From NCBI GenBank assembly GCA_963575745.1, contig CAUYUJ010004002.1, positions 220,279 through 284,278 on the forward strand: a stretch of DNA of 64,000 bases. Direction: 5' to 3'. The notes under the pieces are model-generated. The model saw only the letters and a program-made list of their open reading frames with translations. It ran no database searches and was not told the origin of the DNA. This stretch comes from Prorocentrum cordatum. Its lineage: Eukaryota; Sar; Dinophyceae; Prorocentrales; Prorocentraceae. Positions 22,395-33,601 of this stretch are shown piece by piece. Numbering within the stretch: position 1 is the stretch's first letter; every line of letters begins with the position of its first letter. Position numbers and translations under genes: made by a program.

Positions 22395-23588
22395 CCTTCA
22401 TACAAAATACAAACGTCACATACAATACATACATGACACAACTTACAAACACGACATACATTATATTAAATTCCGTTACATTGGATTACAGGACGTTACA
22501 TTACCACTACAATGCGTTACGCTACATTACATTACATGGCACTGGAAAGCACGACATTGCATTCCATTCCGCTACATCACATCGCATTACATTGAATTAC
22601 ATTAAACATAGTTGCATGCATGCATGCATATGTACTGATAAGCCTGCAATTTAGCGTACACGCATACATCACATACGCTATACACATTCCATTACATTAC
22701 ATTACATTGCATTGCATGACATTCCAACACATTACATCCCATTCCTTACATACATACATAAATACACACATGCATGCATACATGAATGCATATACACATA
22801 ATTTGTTTACATACACGTACAAACATACATGAACTATCATACCTGCATACAGTACATAAACAGGGTTACATACCTTACAAACACTATATTCAAAAACGTT
22901 TCATTACAGTACACCACAGTATATTCAATCACGCGACATACATACATGCATGCATGCAAACATACGTACATTGAATATACATACAATCATACACACTTAC
23001 ATACATGCATACATACATACACACTGCATACATACAATGCGTGGATTACATACATGTCATACATTAACACGCACAACCTCATATTACATACATACATGCA
23101 GTCCATGCATACATGTCATACATTAACACGCCGATACAATCCATACATACATACATGCACGCATGTGTGCGCGCATACGTTGCTGCATACATGTATATAC
23201 ACATACATACATACATACATACCAACATACATGCATTTATACATACACACTCATACATTACATCAACTACATATATATGGTACATTTGTTACATGTACTA
23301 CATTTTACCACACTACATACATCACATTGCACACATTGGAGCGCAACGTTGCGAGACAGTGTAGTACATGACACACATGCATACGTGCATGCATGTAGAC
23401 ATGCACGCGTATATACATACATGCACACGTACATGCATACAAGCATATATAGATCACATGCGTTACACAAGTTACATACCTTACATCGCACTCTATTGCA
23501 TTCCATTCGTTTGCGTTACGCTACTTTACATTCCAATACACCACATACATACATGCATACATACATCGATGATCATACATATAAATAA
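22395..23588. repeat. TACAT/ACAT degenerate satellite, about 1.2 kb
   Basis: Mixed pentamer (TACAT, as in TTACATTACATTACATT) and tetramer (ACAT) repeats with many substitutions. Notably AT-richer than its surroundings. Frames rich in Thr-Tyr-Ile-His are repeat readings. The array ends exactly where the hairpin at 23592 starts. Confidence 0.88.
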
Positions 23589-23591
23589 AAA

Positions 23592-23631
23592 CTAGAACCA
23601 CGCGCGCGCTACGCGCATGCTTGGGTTCTAC
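23592..23631. repeat. GC hairpin module at the end of the TACAT array
   Basis: Outer arms TAGAACC (23593-23599) and GGTTCTA (23624-23630) pair, and an inner GCGCG-CTA-CGCGC stem sits at 23604-23616. The same design, starting ACTAGAACCA, follows the TA array at 27.1 kb, which shows it is a recurring element. Confidence 0.75.
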
Positions 23632-23779
23632 TTAATCTGGGGCAGCGGCCCAACAACGGACGGGGGGGTCAAAGGCTGAATGCACTTCAGTTCTTCGTCG
23701 AAATTCGTGGGCCATGGTTCGAAAGGTTGTTGGGCGCTCCTGGCCCCCAGTAGGCGTTTCTTTATGTTCGGCGATGGCG

Positions 23780-24242
23780 GGCGTCATGGGGGGAGGGGGG
23801 GAGGGCGGGGGGGGTATGACGTGACGCCCCCCCCCCGCCGTGTGGCTCCGGCACCACAGCCGCGCCCGCGCGCACGACGCGACGAGCGACGAGCGACGAG
23901 CGACGACGACAGCGCGAGCAGCATGTAACTGGCGATCTGCCCATTGCGCCCGTGTACACCACAGCGCTCGCGTGCACCACGCCGCGCGTGTGCACCTCAG
24001 CGCCTGCGTGCACCGCAACAGCCGTGTGCAACGCACCGCCCGTGCATATCACAATACATGGGAGCACTGCATCGCCGGTGTACATACACCGCAGCAGCCA
24101 TGTGCAACACAACGCGCGTGTACACCACAGTGCTTGCGTGCACCGCAGCGCCCGTGCACGCCACAGCGCCTGTCTACACCACAACATCCGCGTGCAACGC
24201 AGCGCTGGTGTACACCACAGTGCCTGCGTGCATGGGACAGGT
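23780..24242 (+). repeat. Left half of an inverted repeat pair: G/C tract plus minisatellite
   Basis: GGCGTCATGGGGGG, TATGACGTGACGCCCC and a CGACGAGCGACGAGCGACG patch lead into a 21-24 bp minisatellite (23945-24242). Typical units are GTGTACACCACAG then CGCCTGCGTGCA. The minisatellite recurs reverse-complemented at 24666-24965, and the TGACGT-C-tract block recurs reverse-complemented at about 25290-25360. Confidence 0.75.
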
Positions 24243-24665
24243 AGAAGGAGCATGTACGTCATGATCTGATGCGGACAACTAAACGCCACGCCAAGAAACT
24301 TCTGATAATCGGATGCGACGTTTTTCCCTTTTCCCTCCTCCTCCACCTCCTCTTCCTCCTCCTCCTCCTCGTCCTCCTTTCCCTCCTTCTTACCCCCTGT
24401 CGCGCGGCTTGGCGTTACAAAGCACGTGCGCATCTCAGCGTGCACCGCAGAATGGTCGATTGAATCGGTCCACTCGGTTCTCGGACGGCCAGTTTGGCTG
24501 GAGCCTCCTGGACGCAAATGAGAGTTAGGGTGATGCGGGCGGACTTGGGGGGACTCGTAGATTCCAGCGGCGCTCCTTTGTCCATGAGGATTTGTTTTCC
24601 TTTGTTTTTTCTGGAATCCACACGCGCTCCAGTTTGTCACAAGGATTACTTCTGAAATTCTATAC
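24243..24665. other. Spacer between the inverted minisatellite arrays
   Basis: Contains a short CTC-rich patch (24330-24385) and otherwise unremarkable sequence. No gene recognised. Confidence 0.45.
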
Positions 24666-25162
24666 ACAACAATGGTGCTGTGTTGCACACGGCTCATGTG
24701 GTGCATAAAGGCGCCGTGGCGTACACAGGCACTGCAATGCACGCAGGCATTGTGGTGTACACTGGTACTGTGTTGCGCACGGCTGATGTGGTGTACGGAG
24801 GCGCTGTGATGTACACAGGAGCTGCTGTGCCCGCAGGCACGGTGGCACAAACTGACGCTGTGTTGCACGCGGCTGCTGTGGTGTACATCGGCGGTGTGGT
24901 GTACACAGGCGCTGTGGTGCACGCGGGCACTGTGATGTACACAGGCATTGTGGTGCATATTGCCACCTACATGTTCGTGCTACCCGTCCTCCGTCATTCC
25001 TCACCATTCCCAAACGCCGCCGGCGCGAAACGTGACGTCATCGACCTCCTCCCCCCCCAGATGATTGCCGTCATCGGCGCGGAGTTAAAAATAGGATCCA
25101 GCCGCGTCCGCGCGCACGACGACGATGAGCGACGAGCGACGAACCACGAGCGACGACGACGA

Positions 25163-25221
<59 letters not shown>

Positions 25222-25360
25222 TGCGCCTGCGGACCAGACACCTATGCGGATTCCTACGCGGATCCCAATGCGTACGGCGGCAGTGCCCGGAGCGCACTCG
25301 GGGGGGGGGAGCGTTACGTCATGGGGGGTGGGGGGGGGAGCGGGGGCCATGACGCCCGTC
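24666..25360 (-). repeat. Right half of the inverted repeat pair
   Basis: Minisatellite units TGCACGCAGGCATTGTGGTG and variants (24666-24965) are the reverse complement of the array at 23945-24242. Further out, GCGTTACGTCATGGGGGG (about 25309-25326) mirrors 23815-23835. The CGCGCGCACGACGACGATG block (about 25110) is in the same orientation as its left partner, so the symmetry is not complete. A (ACG)n run lies at 25150-25220. Confidence 0.7.
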
Positions 25361-25499
25361 ATGCCCCAAGCAATAAAGAAATGGCTTCCTCAGGCGGCCC
25401 GAGGAGGCCGAAAACGACACCGCTTCCTAGGACCAGTACATGGGGAGAAAGCGCCAGCATGGCCCGTGGGATCTGTTTGTCGTGCACCTGTGACATACA

Positions 25500-26045
25500 T
25501 CTTGGGAACCCTTCGGGGGCTTCTGACGGCGTCTTGGGGGCCTCCGGGACGGAGTCTCCTTTTTGGGGCCGAAGGCTCGAAAGGTCCGTTTGGATTTTCT
25601 GTCTGGGCCCCTTTTTTAGAACCGTCTTGGGGCTATCTTGGACCGTCTTGGAGGCCTCTTGGGCTGCTTGGGTCCCTCTCGGGCTGTCTTGGGCCGTCTT
25701 GGGAGCCTCTTGGGCTGTCTTTGGGCGATCTCGGGAGCCTCTTCGGCTATCTTGGAGCGTCGGGAAGCCGAAAAGGTGAGAACCACAACACATCCTCAAA
25801 AACCAGAGAACAACAACCATTTTTTGCCTCTTGTGACCCTCTTGAAAAAGCCTCTTGGAGGCCTCTCGGGGCATCTTGGAAGCCTCTTGGGCCGTCTAGG
25901 GGCTATCTTGAGCGTCTTAAACCGACCTTGTGGCGTCTCGGAGCCCTCATGGACATCTTGGGTGCTTCCTGGGGCCGTCTTGGAGGTCTCCTGGAGGCCT
26001 TCTGGGCCGTTTGGAGGCCCCTTGGAGGCGCCAGGGCGGGGGTAT
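25500..26045 (-). repeat. CCAAGANGGCC repeat block 3, inverted
   Basis: TTGGGCCGTCTTGGGGGCCTC-type units, the reverse complement of the 60-64 kb family. An AT-rich core lies at about 25755-25845 (GGGAAGCCGAAAAGGTGAGA then AACAACCATT). Confidence 0.8.
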
Positions 26046-26126
26046 CCAGAAAGGGGGCCCGATGGTTTTGAGGTGGGCGGGGCCCCTGGGCTGGGGACCT
26101 GGTATTCATCCATATTATGCGTGTGT

Positions 26127-26170
26127 ATATATATATATATATACAAGACTGCAGTGGCGCTTCGCGCCAT
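26127..26170. repeat. (TA)n with GC hairpin
   Basis: TA repeats (26127-26142) are followed 12 nt later by TGGCGC-TTC-GCGCCA (26155-26169), a six-bp stem with a TTC loop. Same arrangement and same loop as at 27.1 kb. Confidence 0.7.
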
Positions 26171-26500
26171 GCACCTTGGTCCTTGAAGATTGCTACGCAG
26201 GTGGAAAAGGCAGGAAGGTCAAGCGGACACTTTAACAATAACTCCTTGCTGCCTTTTCTGGCATCGCCATTATGATAATGTTGTTCGTTATCCTGGCTCC
26301 ATGCTTATCTTTCCTCATTCTCGCCATACCCTGGGCATTCTCCCCATCCTCCTCAGCTCTTTTTGCGGAGGGTCCTGCTTGGAGAGACTTTGGGGGCCTC
26401 ACCAAAGTTCTCAAGCTTTCCTAAGCCTTCTGGAGGCCTCCTGGGCGTGTTCTGGGGGCCTCTGGGGCTTCCTGAGGGCAACATGCCTTTAACCGCGGTC
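26171..26500. other. No recognisable gene
   Basis: Short unique-looking stretch between two inverted CCAAGANGGCC blocks; no domain or RNA gene noticed. Confidence 0.45.
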
Positions 26501-26519
26501 TCCCTGAACGCCCCGGTCA

Positions 26520-26935
26520 CGATTTGGAATGCTTCGGAGGGTGTCTTGGGGCCATCTTGGGCCGCCATGGGGCTCTCTTAGGGCCATTTTGGACCCCTGG
26601 TGCGCCGTTTTGGGGCTCTCTTGGACTGCCTTGAAGCCCTTTCGGATGGCTGTGGGGCGGTTTTGGAGCCTTTCAGGCGTCTTCGGACGCCCAGAAGACC
26701 GCTGTCTTGGAGCGTCGGGAAGCCGAAAGGATGAGAACCCCAAATTCACCAAAAATCTACATTAAGTCAATTGTTTGTCCCTCTTGGGGCCTTCTTGGGG
26801 GTGCTCTTGGAGACCTCTTGGTACGTTTTGGAGCGATCTTTCGGGGTATGACGGCTTCTTGGAGCGCTCTTGTGCTGTCCTCGGGTTCTCCAGGACGTCT
26901 CCGATGACCCCCCTGATCGCCCTAGGAGTGCTGCG
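26520..26935 (-). repeat. CCAAGANGGCC repeat block 4, inverted
   Basis: GGGCCATCTTGGGCCG and related units with a core at about 26711-26775 (GGGAAGCCGAAAGGATGAGA). The core is homologous to the one at 25755. Confidence 0.75.
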
Positions 26936-27069
26936 AAGGCTTGGCAAAACGCCCTGCGAGGCCCGGGGGGCCGCTTCGAGGCCCGTCCGAAGGGCCCCAA
27001 AGCCCCAAATCCCGGGAGTCAGTTTTTTTTTGGGGGGGGTAACGGGTTTCCCCCCCGCCCGGGCTTATA

Positions 27070-27078
27070 AAAATATAT

Positions 27079-27116
<38 letters not shown>

Positions 27117-27157
27117 TAGAACCATCGCGCGCGCTTCGCGCGCGCTCAAGTTCTAGC
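27070..27157. repeat. (TA)n followed by a strong GC hairpin
   Basis: (TA)n at 27073-27114 runs into ACTAGAACCATC. Outer arms CTAGAAC (27116-27122) and GTTCTAG (27150-27156) pair, and the inner stem is GCGCGCGC-TTC-GCGCGCGC (27127-27145). Closely related in sequence to the hairpin at 23592-23631. Confidence 0.85.
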
Positions 27158-27159
27158 CA

Positions 27160-27465
27160 GGATCCTCACCATCGTCATCATCGCAATCATCACCATCGTA
27201 GTCATCGTCATGGTCGTGTTCACCATTACCATCACCAGCACAACCATCATCATCACCACCATCATCGTCAGCATCGTCAGCACCATCGTCATCATCGTCG
27301 TCGTCATCGTTGTCCTCACTATCATCGTCGTCGTCATCATCATCAGCATCATCATCGTCAGCATCAGCATCAGCATCATCATCATCATCATCATCTTCGT
27401 CGGCGCCGTCGTTGTGCTCGTCATCCTCATCATCAGCGTCGTCGCCGTCATCATCATCGGTCTAC
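27160..27465. repeat. (ATC)n array
   Basis: Imperfect ATC/GTC/CAC triplets, reading Ile/Val/Ser/Met in the several open frames. A pyrimidine-rich CTC patch continues to about 27670. Confidence 0.88.
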
Positions 27466-27904
27466 TCCAGTCCCCTCCCCCTCCTCCTCATTTCCGTTCT
27501 ATCTCTCCCCATCATCCTATCCTCTTGCTCCTCCTCCTCCTCTTTCTTCTCCTCGATGCCGTCTCCCTGAAGTGGATCCCTGTTCATTCACCTCCTCCTC
27601 CTCCTCCCTGTCCTCCCCGCTCTCTTCAATCTGTCCCTCCTTGTGTTCCTTCACCTCCTTCACCTCCTTCCTCCCCCCAGAACTCCACGAACGGTGCCAG
27701 GGACAGAAAAGCACGGCGTCCCTCCGCCTATCGCACACCTTTCACACGGCTCTGTTGGGAGAATTCGCCCAGCGTCTCCCCGCGTATTTCGACTCGCTCC
27801 GCACACAGCTTGTGCCCCGAAGGAAGCTGTTCCGACGGCCCCGGAAACAAGGGTCGCATCCTGCCGCCCCGCCCATGTCGGCACACCCCTGACATGGATC
27901 GTGA

Positions 27905-28060
27905 AGTAGGGGCGTCTTGGAGGCCTCTCAGGACGTGATTCCCAATGGTCTCTTGAAGTCTCTGCAAGGCCTCTTGGGGGCCTCTCGGCGTCTCTTGGGT
28001 GCCGCGGGAGCTGCTGGGGGCTTCTTGGGAGCGTCCTTTGGGGGACCGTCTTGGGGCTCC
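27905..28060 (-). repeat. CCAAGANGGCC repeat block 5, inverted
   Basis: GGCGTCTTGGAGGCCTCTC and similar units. Separated from block 6 by a unique patch and a CGA array. Confidence 0.65.
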
Positions 28061-28149
28061 CTGCGCCGGCGACGCAGGGAATGAAACCTGGGATCGCTAT
28101 TGACATGATGGCCGCGCACGGCAATGAGGACAGAGACCTGGTCCTCGAA

Positions 28150-28172
28150 CCGACGACGACAGCGACTGCGAT

Positions 28173-28207
<35 letters not shown>

Positions 28208-28258
28208 CGACGATGACGACGACGACGAAGACGATGACGACGACGACGACGCATATGA
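28150..28258. repeat. (CGA)n array
   Basis: ACGACGACG with GCG and TGA interruptions, inserted within the inverted CCAAGANGGCC blocks. Confidence 0.88.
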
Positions 28259-28279
28259 AAGTGTCCGAAACCGCATGGG

Positions 28280-28862
28280 GCTCGTTTCGGTGCCTGCTCG
28301 GGGGCTCTTGGGGGCCTCCCGGGGGGCTCTTGGGGGCCTTTGGGAGCCTCTAGTGGTTTCTGGGGATGCTCTTGGGGCCGAGGGCCCGTAAAGTGCGCTC
28401 GGATCCCGCGTCTGGGCCCCTTCTTGGAGCCGTGTTGGGACTCTCTTGGGCCGTCTTCGAGGCCTCTTAAGCGGTCCCGGGGCGCTCTTGGGCCGTCTTG
28501 GGGCCGTCTTGGTGGCCTCTTGGGCCGTCTTGGGGCGATCTTGGGTGCCTCTTGGCCGTCTTGGAGCGCCAGGGAGCCCAAAAGGAGAGAAAGCCAAAAA
28601 CATCGAAAAACACAATGGAAAATCAACGATTCGAGCCTCTTGGGGCCCTCTTGGAGAGCCTCTTGGAGGCCTCTTGGGGCGTCTTGGAGGCCCCTTGGGC
28701 CGTCTTGGGACCATCTTGGGCGTCTTGGAGCGATCTGGGACCGCCTCGGGGCCCTCTTGGACCATCCTGGGGGCCTCCTGGGGCCGTCTTGGAGGCCTCT
28801 TGGGTCGTCTGGAGGCTCCTTGGAGGCTCCTTGGAGGCCCCGGGGAGGGGGTATTAAAAAGC
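28280..28862 (-). repeat. CCAAGANGGCC repeat block 6, inverted, with core
   Basis: TTGGGCCGTCTTGG units plus an AT-rich core at about 28562-28640 (GGGAGCCCAAAAGGAGAGAA, then AATGGAAAATCAACGATTCG). Reverse-complemented, this aligns with the TTGATTTCCCATTGG core at 61.2 kb. Confidence 0.8.
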
Positions 28863-28914
28863 GTTCCCCGATGGTTGCGGAGTGGGCGGCCCCGCCGGGG
28901 GGGGGGGGCCTATT

Positions 28915-29105
28915 TGTTTATATTATATACATGTGTACATAGGTGTACGCATACATACATACCTAGATATACATACACTACATATACCTACATGCGTACA
29001 GACGTGTACAGATACACTACATATATTGAAAAGTTTACACTATGTTGCATTACACTCCAATTACATTACATGACACTACATTACTTACACGCATCCATAC
29101 ATATA
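28915..29105. repeat. Degenerate ACAT microsatellite
   Basis: ATACATACATACCTAGATATACATAC and similar; a weaker relative of the 20.5- and 22.4-kb arrays. Confidence 0.8.
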
Positions 29106-29214
29106 CACATCAATTGGCGATAGTGGCATGTCTTCTTCGAATCGGAAGTGCGCCCAGGGTGGAAGGCAAAGAGGGCGGGCCTTGTCAGATGGCTCAGCAA
29201 GACTTCGGACTTTC

Positions 29215-29335
29215 CGAAAAAAATTCGACGCCAGACAAAAACTGCTTCTCAGAAGACCGGAAGGCTTCTGAGAAGCCCCGCCGTCTTCCAAGAGGGCTTG
29301 ACCCCTCTCACTTCCCGCCTTGGTGCGCCGCCGAG
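29215..29335 (+). repeat. Module D repeat (CTTCTGAGAAG), copy
   Basis: CTTCTCAGAAGACCGGAAGG then CTTCTGAGAAGCCCCG and CCCCTCTCACTTCCCGCC then GCGCCGCCGAG. Same order of motifs as at 7.5, 41.3, 51.4 and 52.3 kb. Confidence 0.65.
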
Positions 29336-30650
29336 AAAGAAGAGAGAAGCAAGACAGGGTGGGCTCAACAGCGAGAGCAAGCAACGCATCTGGCCTGGTG
29401 TGACCGCACCCTGGGGCTCTCCACGGCAGGGGCCTGCCAGCTGTGATGCCGCGCGGCGCGGGCTGGCGTTGCGCGAGAGGCAGGCCCGTCCCCGTGCATC
29501 CCCCCGTTCAGCCTCGCTGCTGCTGATGCAAGTGCCGCTGCTGCTGGCCCTGAATGCCTTTGCTGCGAACACTGGTGTTTTGGTACTGCTCCTAGTGGTG
29601 ATAGTGGCACTGCTGCCCGCCTCCGACATCAACACCGCAAATACCATCACCACTGCTACAACAACGACCGCCTCTAACGCTAACTTCAAAACTACAACAG
29701 CATCCAAGACTACTGCTGCAAGTCCATACTCACATCTGCTGCTGACCCTGTCGCCAGTTATACTACTGCTGCTGATGATAACGCTGCTAACTACTCACTG
29801 CCAATCGCACTGCGAATTGCTGCTGTTGGATCGAGTTCAAGGCCGCTTCCCACCCTGTAAGCAGCGGGACCCAAAAGAGCGGGGAAACTTTACAAGCAAA
29901 CGCAGCAGACGACCAGCGAAGCAGTCGGCATGACGATATTTTTCCAAAAGACGCTGCCATGATGCTCGATACACCTTGTCTGGGTGCTTGGCTGGGGTGA
30001 GCTGCGCGTGGCAGACAGCCGAACAGTGAACTTGCAAGTGGGACTGAATGCTCAAAGAAGACAATCAACATCACTTTTCCCCCTTTCAGGCCTCAGGTGA
30101 ATTCGATCGGCTGCAATCGATGCGCCGAAACACTTCGCGCATCTACTGCCTTCCCCTGCGACTTCTCCGTGCGAGACGTGCGGCAGGAGGCCGAAACGCC
30201 AGCTGCAGCGCGCTTTCCACAGAGACGACGGGGCAGTGGTGCTACAGAGGAACACTGAATGCCAACACTTCGTAGCCGGGTGTTGCACCGCACTAGGTCC
30301 CCCTCCAACTGGCGAGGGAGCTTCAATGGTCGTGTGTGGTGAAACTGTTGGCCCTCACCAGAAATCTTCATAGGTGAAATTCACAGGAGGGGAGTGAAGC
30401 AGCAGGACTTGGCGGTTGAAAAATGGTGGCGGCCCTGGCGATGGTTGGGATGTACAGGTCGATCGTTCCACTGAGCCTTCAATGAACACTGGCTCCCTAC
30501 AGCGCGACCCGTCATGGTGTACCGTTTGGCTGTTTCTGCTGCGTTATCATCCTGTCACTGCTACAGTCACTCCTCATCATCCGACCAATCCCAAAGACTC
30601 CATCCATAATCCCAAGACCCCTCGACTCGTGCCTCCATCAGCGGCTGCTG
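29336..30650. other. No supported gene; CTG/CAC-rich low-complexity centre
   Basis: Around 29515-29850 are degenerate CTGCTG, CACTG and ACAACA triplets. These make the hydrophobic and Thr-rich segment of the 261-residue plus-strand frame at 29148-29933, which I therefore do not call a gene. Flanking DNA shows no recognisable domain. Confidence 0.5.
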
Positions 30651-30654
30651 CTAG

Positions 30655-31010
30655 TGGTCCTCATCCTCTTCCCTTCTATCCTCCTTTTCCTCCCCCTCCC
30701 CATCCTCTTCCTCCATCTCCAACCTTCCTTTCCTCAATATTTCTGCTTCCCTCCCCGCCCTTCCATCCCTCCCATCTTGCTCCTTCGGTCCACTTCCTCG
30801 CCCCTCCGTCCTCTTCCTCTCTTTCCTACAAGATACCACAAGATTTCTCTACATTTTCCTCCTCCCCCTCTTGATCCGTCCCTCCACTGAATCGTCTTTC
30901 CTCCGTCCCCCTTTTCCTTCTCCTCCTCTCCTTCCGCCTTTTCCTTGTCCGCCTCATCCTGCTTCTCCTCCTCCTCCTCCTCCTCCTCCTCCTCCTCCTC
31001 CTCCTCCTCG
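30655..31010. repeat. Pyrimidine-rich tract ending in (CTC)n
   Basis: Mostly C and T on the plus strand (CTTCC, CCTCC), closing with perfect (CTC)n at 30964-31007. Confidence 0.75.
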
Positions 31011-31064
31011 GGGACCTTCCGCCCCGAAAGGAAAAGTAGAGTCGCGATTATCCTCGCGCCTCCT

Positions 31065-31320
31065 CGCGCCCCTAGGGGCGGTCCAAAATCCAATCGGAAA
31101 ATCGATCCGGCGAATCGCAGAATCGACATGCGCCGAATTGGCAGAAATCGGCAAGCAGAGCGGAACGTATCGCAATCGATGCCAGGCGGCCCGAGCCGAG
31201 AACTGCACAAAGACGCCCAGACCGAAGCGGAGCTCGTCGTCGAATCGAACGTCGAATCGAATCGAAACCCTCGAAATCGAAACGATACCAATCGACAGAG
31301 TCGAAGCGGCTCCGGCCCCG
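31065..31320 (-). repeat. GATTCGAT-rich dispersed repeat, copy 2 (inverted)
   Basis: ATCGATTC, GAATCGAAACC and GAAATCGGCAAGC motifs are the reverse complement of the block at 7096-7320, including the CCAAAATCCAATCGG end that matches CGATTTTGGGC there. Confidence 0.55.
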
Positions 31321-31685
31321 GAGGTGGCCCAAGGGTCCTCACGAACGGCGAGCATGTGCGCACCCGCGCCCTCGCGGCCTGGACTCCGGGGCGCGATCCC
31401 GCAGATACCCTCACGGACGCCTTCAGCGCGGGGCATCCGCGGCAAAGCGCACCGTACCCGCGCGGTCGCGGCCCCGGGGCCCCGCCCGCGAGTAGGGGCC
31501 GCCGCGGAGACGGGCATGCTTTTCGCCCACGGGGTCCGCCAGGGGGGCCTCCCGTGGCGGAGCCCGAGCGCGGAAGGCCTGGCTGCCGGCGGCGGGCGCG
31601 GCCGCGGCCGCGCGGGCGCTGCGCCCGCGCGCGAAGTGCTGGGGCCTCCCGCGCCGGCCGGGAGCGCGAGGGAACCTCCTCCAAG
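31321..31685. other. No recognisable gene
   Basis: GC-rich stretch between the GATTCGAT-rich copy and a purine tract. Long frames on both strands result from GC bias and the flanking (CTC)n and (GGA)n. Confidence 0.45.
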
Positions 31686-31876
31686 AGGACCAGGAAGGGG
31701 AGGGGGAGGAGGAGGAGGGGGAAGAAGGAGAGGAGGAGGAGGAGGAGGAGGAGGAGAAGGAGGAGGGGGAGGAGGAAGAGGGGGAGGAGGGAGAGGGAGG
31801 AGGAGGAGGGGGAGGAGGAGGGGAGGAGGAGGAGGAGGAGGAGGAGGAGGAGGAGGAGGAGGAGCAGCAGGGGGAG
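31686..31876. repeat. (GGA)n purine tract
   Basis: Near-pure GGAGGA, complementary in composition to the pyrimidine tract 0.7 kb upstream. Confidence 0.9.
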
Positions 31877-31899
31877 GGGGAGGAGGAGGAGGCACAATC

Positions 31900-32590
31900 A
31901 ATACGTCTGAACGCGCCAGGAATATAACATGAGCAGGCGAAGAGAAGTGGGAAAGAAGGGATCGCGCGCCTCAGCGATATTAAAAAAGCCAAGTGAAACG
32001 CGCGAGGCACGATCAGCGAGGCTGCACGTGGGGCGGCGAGCGCCACCGAACGGCGAGTGCAAATGTGGATCACGGCACGGCAGGTCGATGCACGAGGATG
32101 CACGGCACGAAGAGCTACAATCAGAGAAGCCGGATCATTGCTCATGCAAAACAATGCTATGGTGAAATCGCCGCAAGAGCACATCCTGTGGAGGGCAAAT
32201 CGAGGAGGGGGCAAGTCGAGGTCAGAGCCGTCGTCATCAGACTCTGGGAAATGCAACCTGCGTCGTGCTTCTCGCTCGCACAATGCGCACTCGATATCAC
32301 CACTATTACAAAAAAACAAGATTCGACAATAACTTAAATCCGGGAGTCGCTGGCGGCCCGCTTGCGCACATGGTTCGAACGAATTCGACGTCGGGGGACA
32401 AAGAAGAGGCGACGTCACGGCTGGAAGGCGTGCGCCATCCTTTCCCAGCCCACTCCGCCCCCCGCTCACCACCGCCTCCGCCGAGGCGGGTGTCGGCGGA
32501 CAGGGTCCGCCCCCCACCCCCCCACCCGCGAATCCGAGCCTGGGAGCGGGGCGCCCAGCAGGCAGGAGGAAACTGCAAACGACTAAGGCG
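31900..32590. other. No recognisable gene
   Basis: Short frames only. I noticed no domain, RNA gene or repeat shared with the rest of the window. Confidence 0.4.
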
Positions 32591-32597
32591 ACTGTCA

Positions 32598-33600
32598 CTA
32601 GGATCGCGTCGCAGATCCCAGGATGACCGCGTCGCGCGCCACTTGCGACGGGCCCGACGCCCCAAACCACGGAGGCGCCGACCTCCATGTCCACCCCAGC
32701 GGCTGCACGACGATCCAACTCCAGGCCCGAAAAGCCGGGGGCGTGTCCACGAAGATCGGCTCCAGCATCTGCGCCAGCGTCTCCGCGGGCGGCGCCAGGC
32801 TGCCCCGCGGCAGCACTGGGCAGAAGCGCGGCGCCCGCAGCGGCGCGAGGAACAGCCGCAGCTTCGACAATGCACCGCCTGCTGCTAACCTCCTGCTAAC
32901 CTGCGCGAAATCGTCGGAGTCGGTGGTGCTAACCTCCTTGGAAGCGTCGGAAGTGCCCACGCCGGGGCCCGAGCGAAGGTCCTCATCGGCAGCGCCATGA
33001 GGAGGCGGTCCGTCGGCATCTCCAGGCCGTGGCACTTCGGCAGCAGCGGCTCCAAAGCAATCGCGAAGATCTGCGCGATCGGCACAGGCGCGTGCGTCCG
33101 CAGCTCCACGAGGGGCGGCGGCAACACGAACGCCATCTTCATGGTAGGCGGCACGGCCGTCTCCAGCATCAGCCGCAACGGCTCCGCAGTGGTCGGCAGC
33201 TCCGTCAGCTGCGCGACGATCGGCCCGAAGAGAGCACGCGGCAGCCCGGCTGCGAAGGAGCGCGCGCGCGGCAGAGGCGGCGAGGAGTCGTTGCGCAGCA
33301 AGCCCCGCGCCAGCAGCAGCGGAAGGGCACGTCAGGGTCTCCATCGCGGGCGCGGGCATGAGGATGGCCAGCAGGTGCACAACGCTTTGCTGGGCGCGGC
33401 GCACCGCCACCAGGAGCGCCCAGGCCCGCGCCCTCGAGCGAGGCCGAAGAGGTCGCGCAGGGAAGGCGACGCACATCAGCATCCACGGCACCGTGGCCCG
33501 TGCGACGGCGGGCAAGCGGCCGGGGACAGGTCTGGAATGGGCGGCCGGGACGAAGCGCTGGGACCCATGGGCCTGACGCCTGGGAGGAGGTGGAGGAGTA
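32598..33600 (-). CDS. Unidentified coding-like region, two frame changes
   Basis: I do not recognise this gene. On the minus strand a protein-like reading runs from about 33570 to 33340 with blocks such as VARATVPWMLMCVAFPARP and VVHLLAILMPAPAME. It then appears to continue in another frame from 33326 to 32950 (LPLLLARGLLRNDSSPPL, EPLRLMLETAVPPTMKMAF, EPLLPKCHGLEMPTDRLL). It returns to the first frame at about 32960-32600 (DDFAQVSRRLAAGGALSKL, EPIFVDTPPAFRAWSWIV). Residue composition is mixed and hydrophobic, unlike the homopolymeric readings elsewhere. The frame changes could be assembly indels, small introns or decay. It lies just downstream of the retroelement ending at 33.78 kb on the same strand, so it could be a further relic of that element. 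Confidence 0.3.
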
Positions 33601-33601
33601 A

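Noticed and set aside
22395-23588. Regular short repeats that might suggest a CRISPR-like or satellite RNA array
   Set aside because: Units are 4-5 bp, continuous and without spacers; this is a simple-sequence satellite.
29148-29933. 261-residue plus-strand frame with apparent membrane helices
   Set aside because: The hydrophobic part coincides with degenerate CTG, CAC and ACA triplets; no supporting motif.
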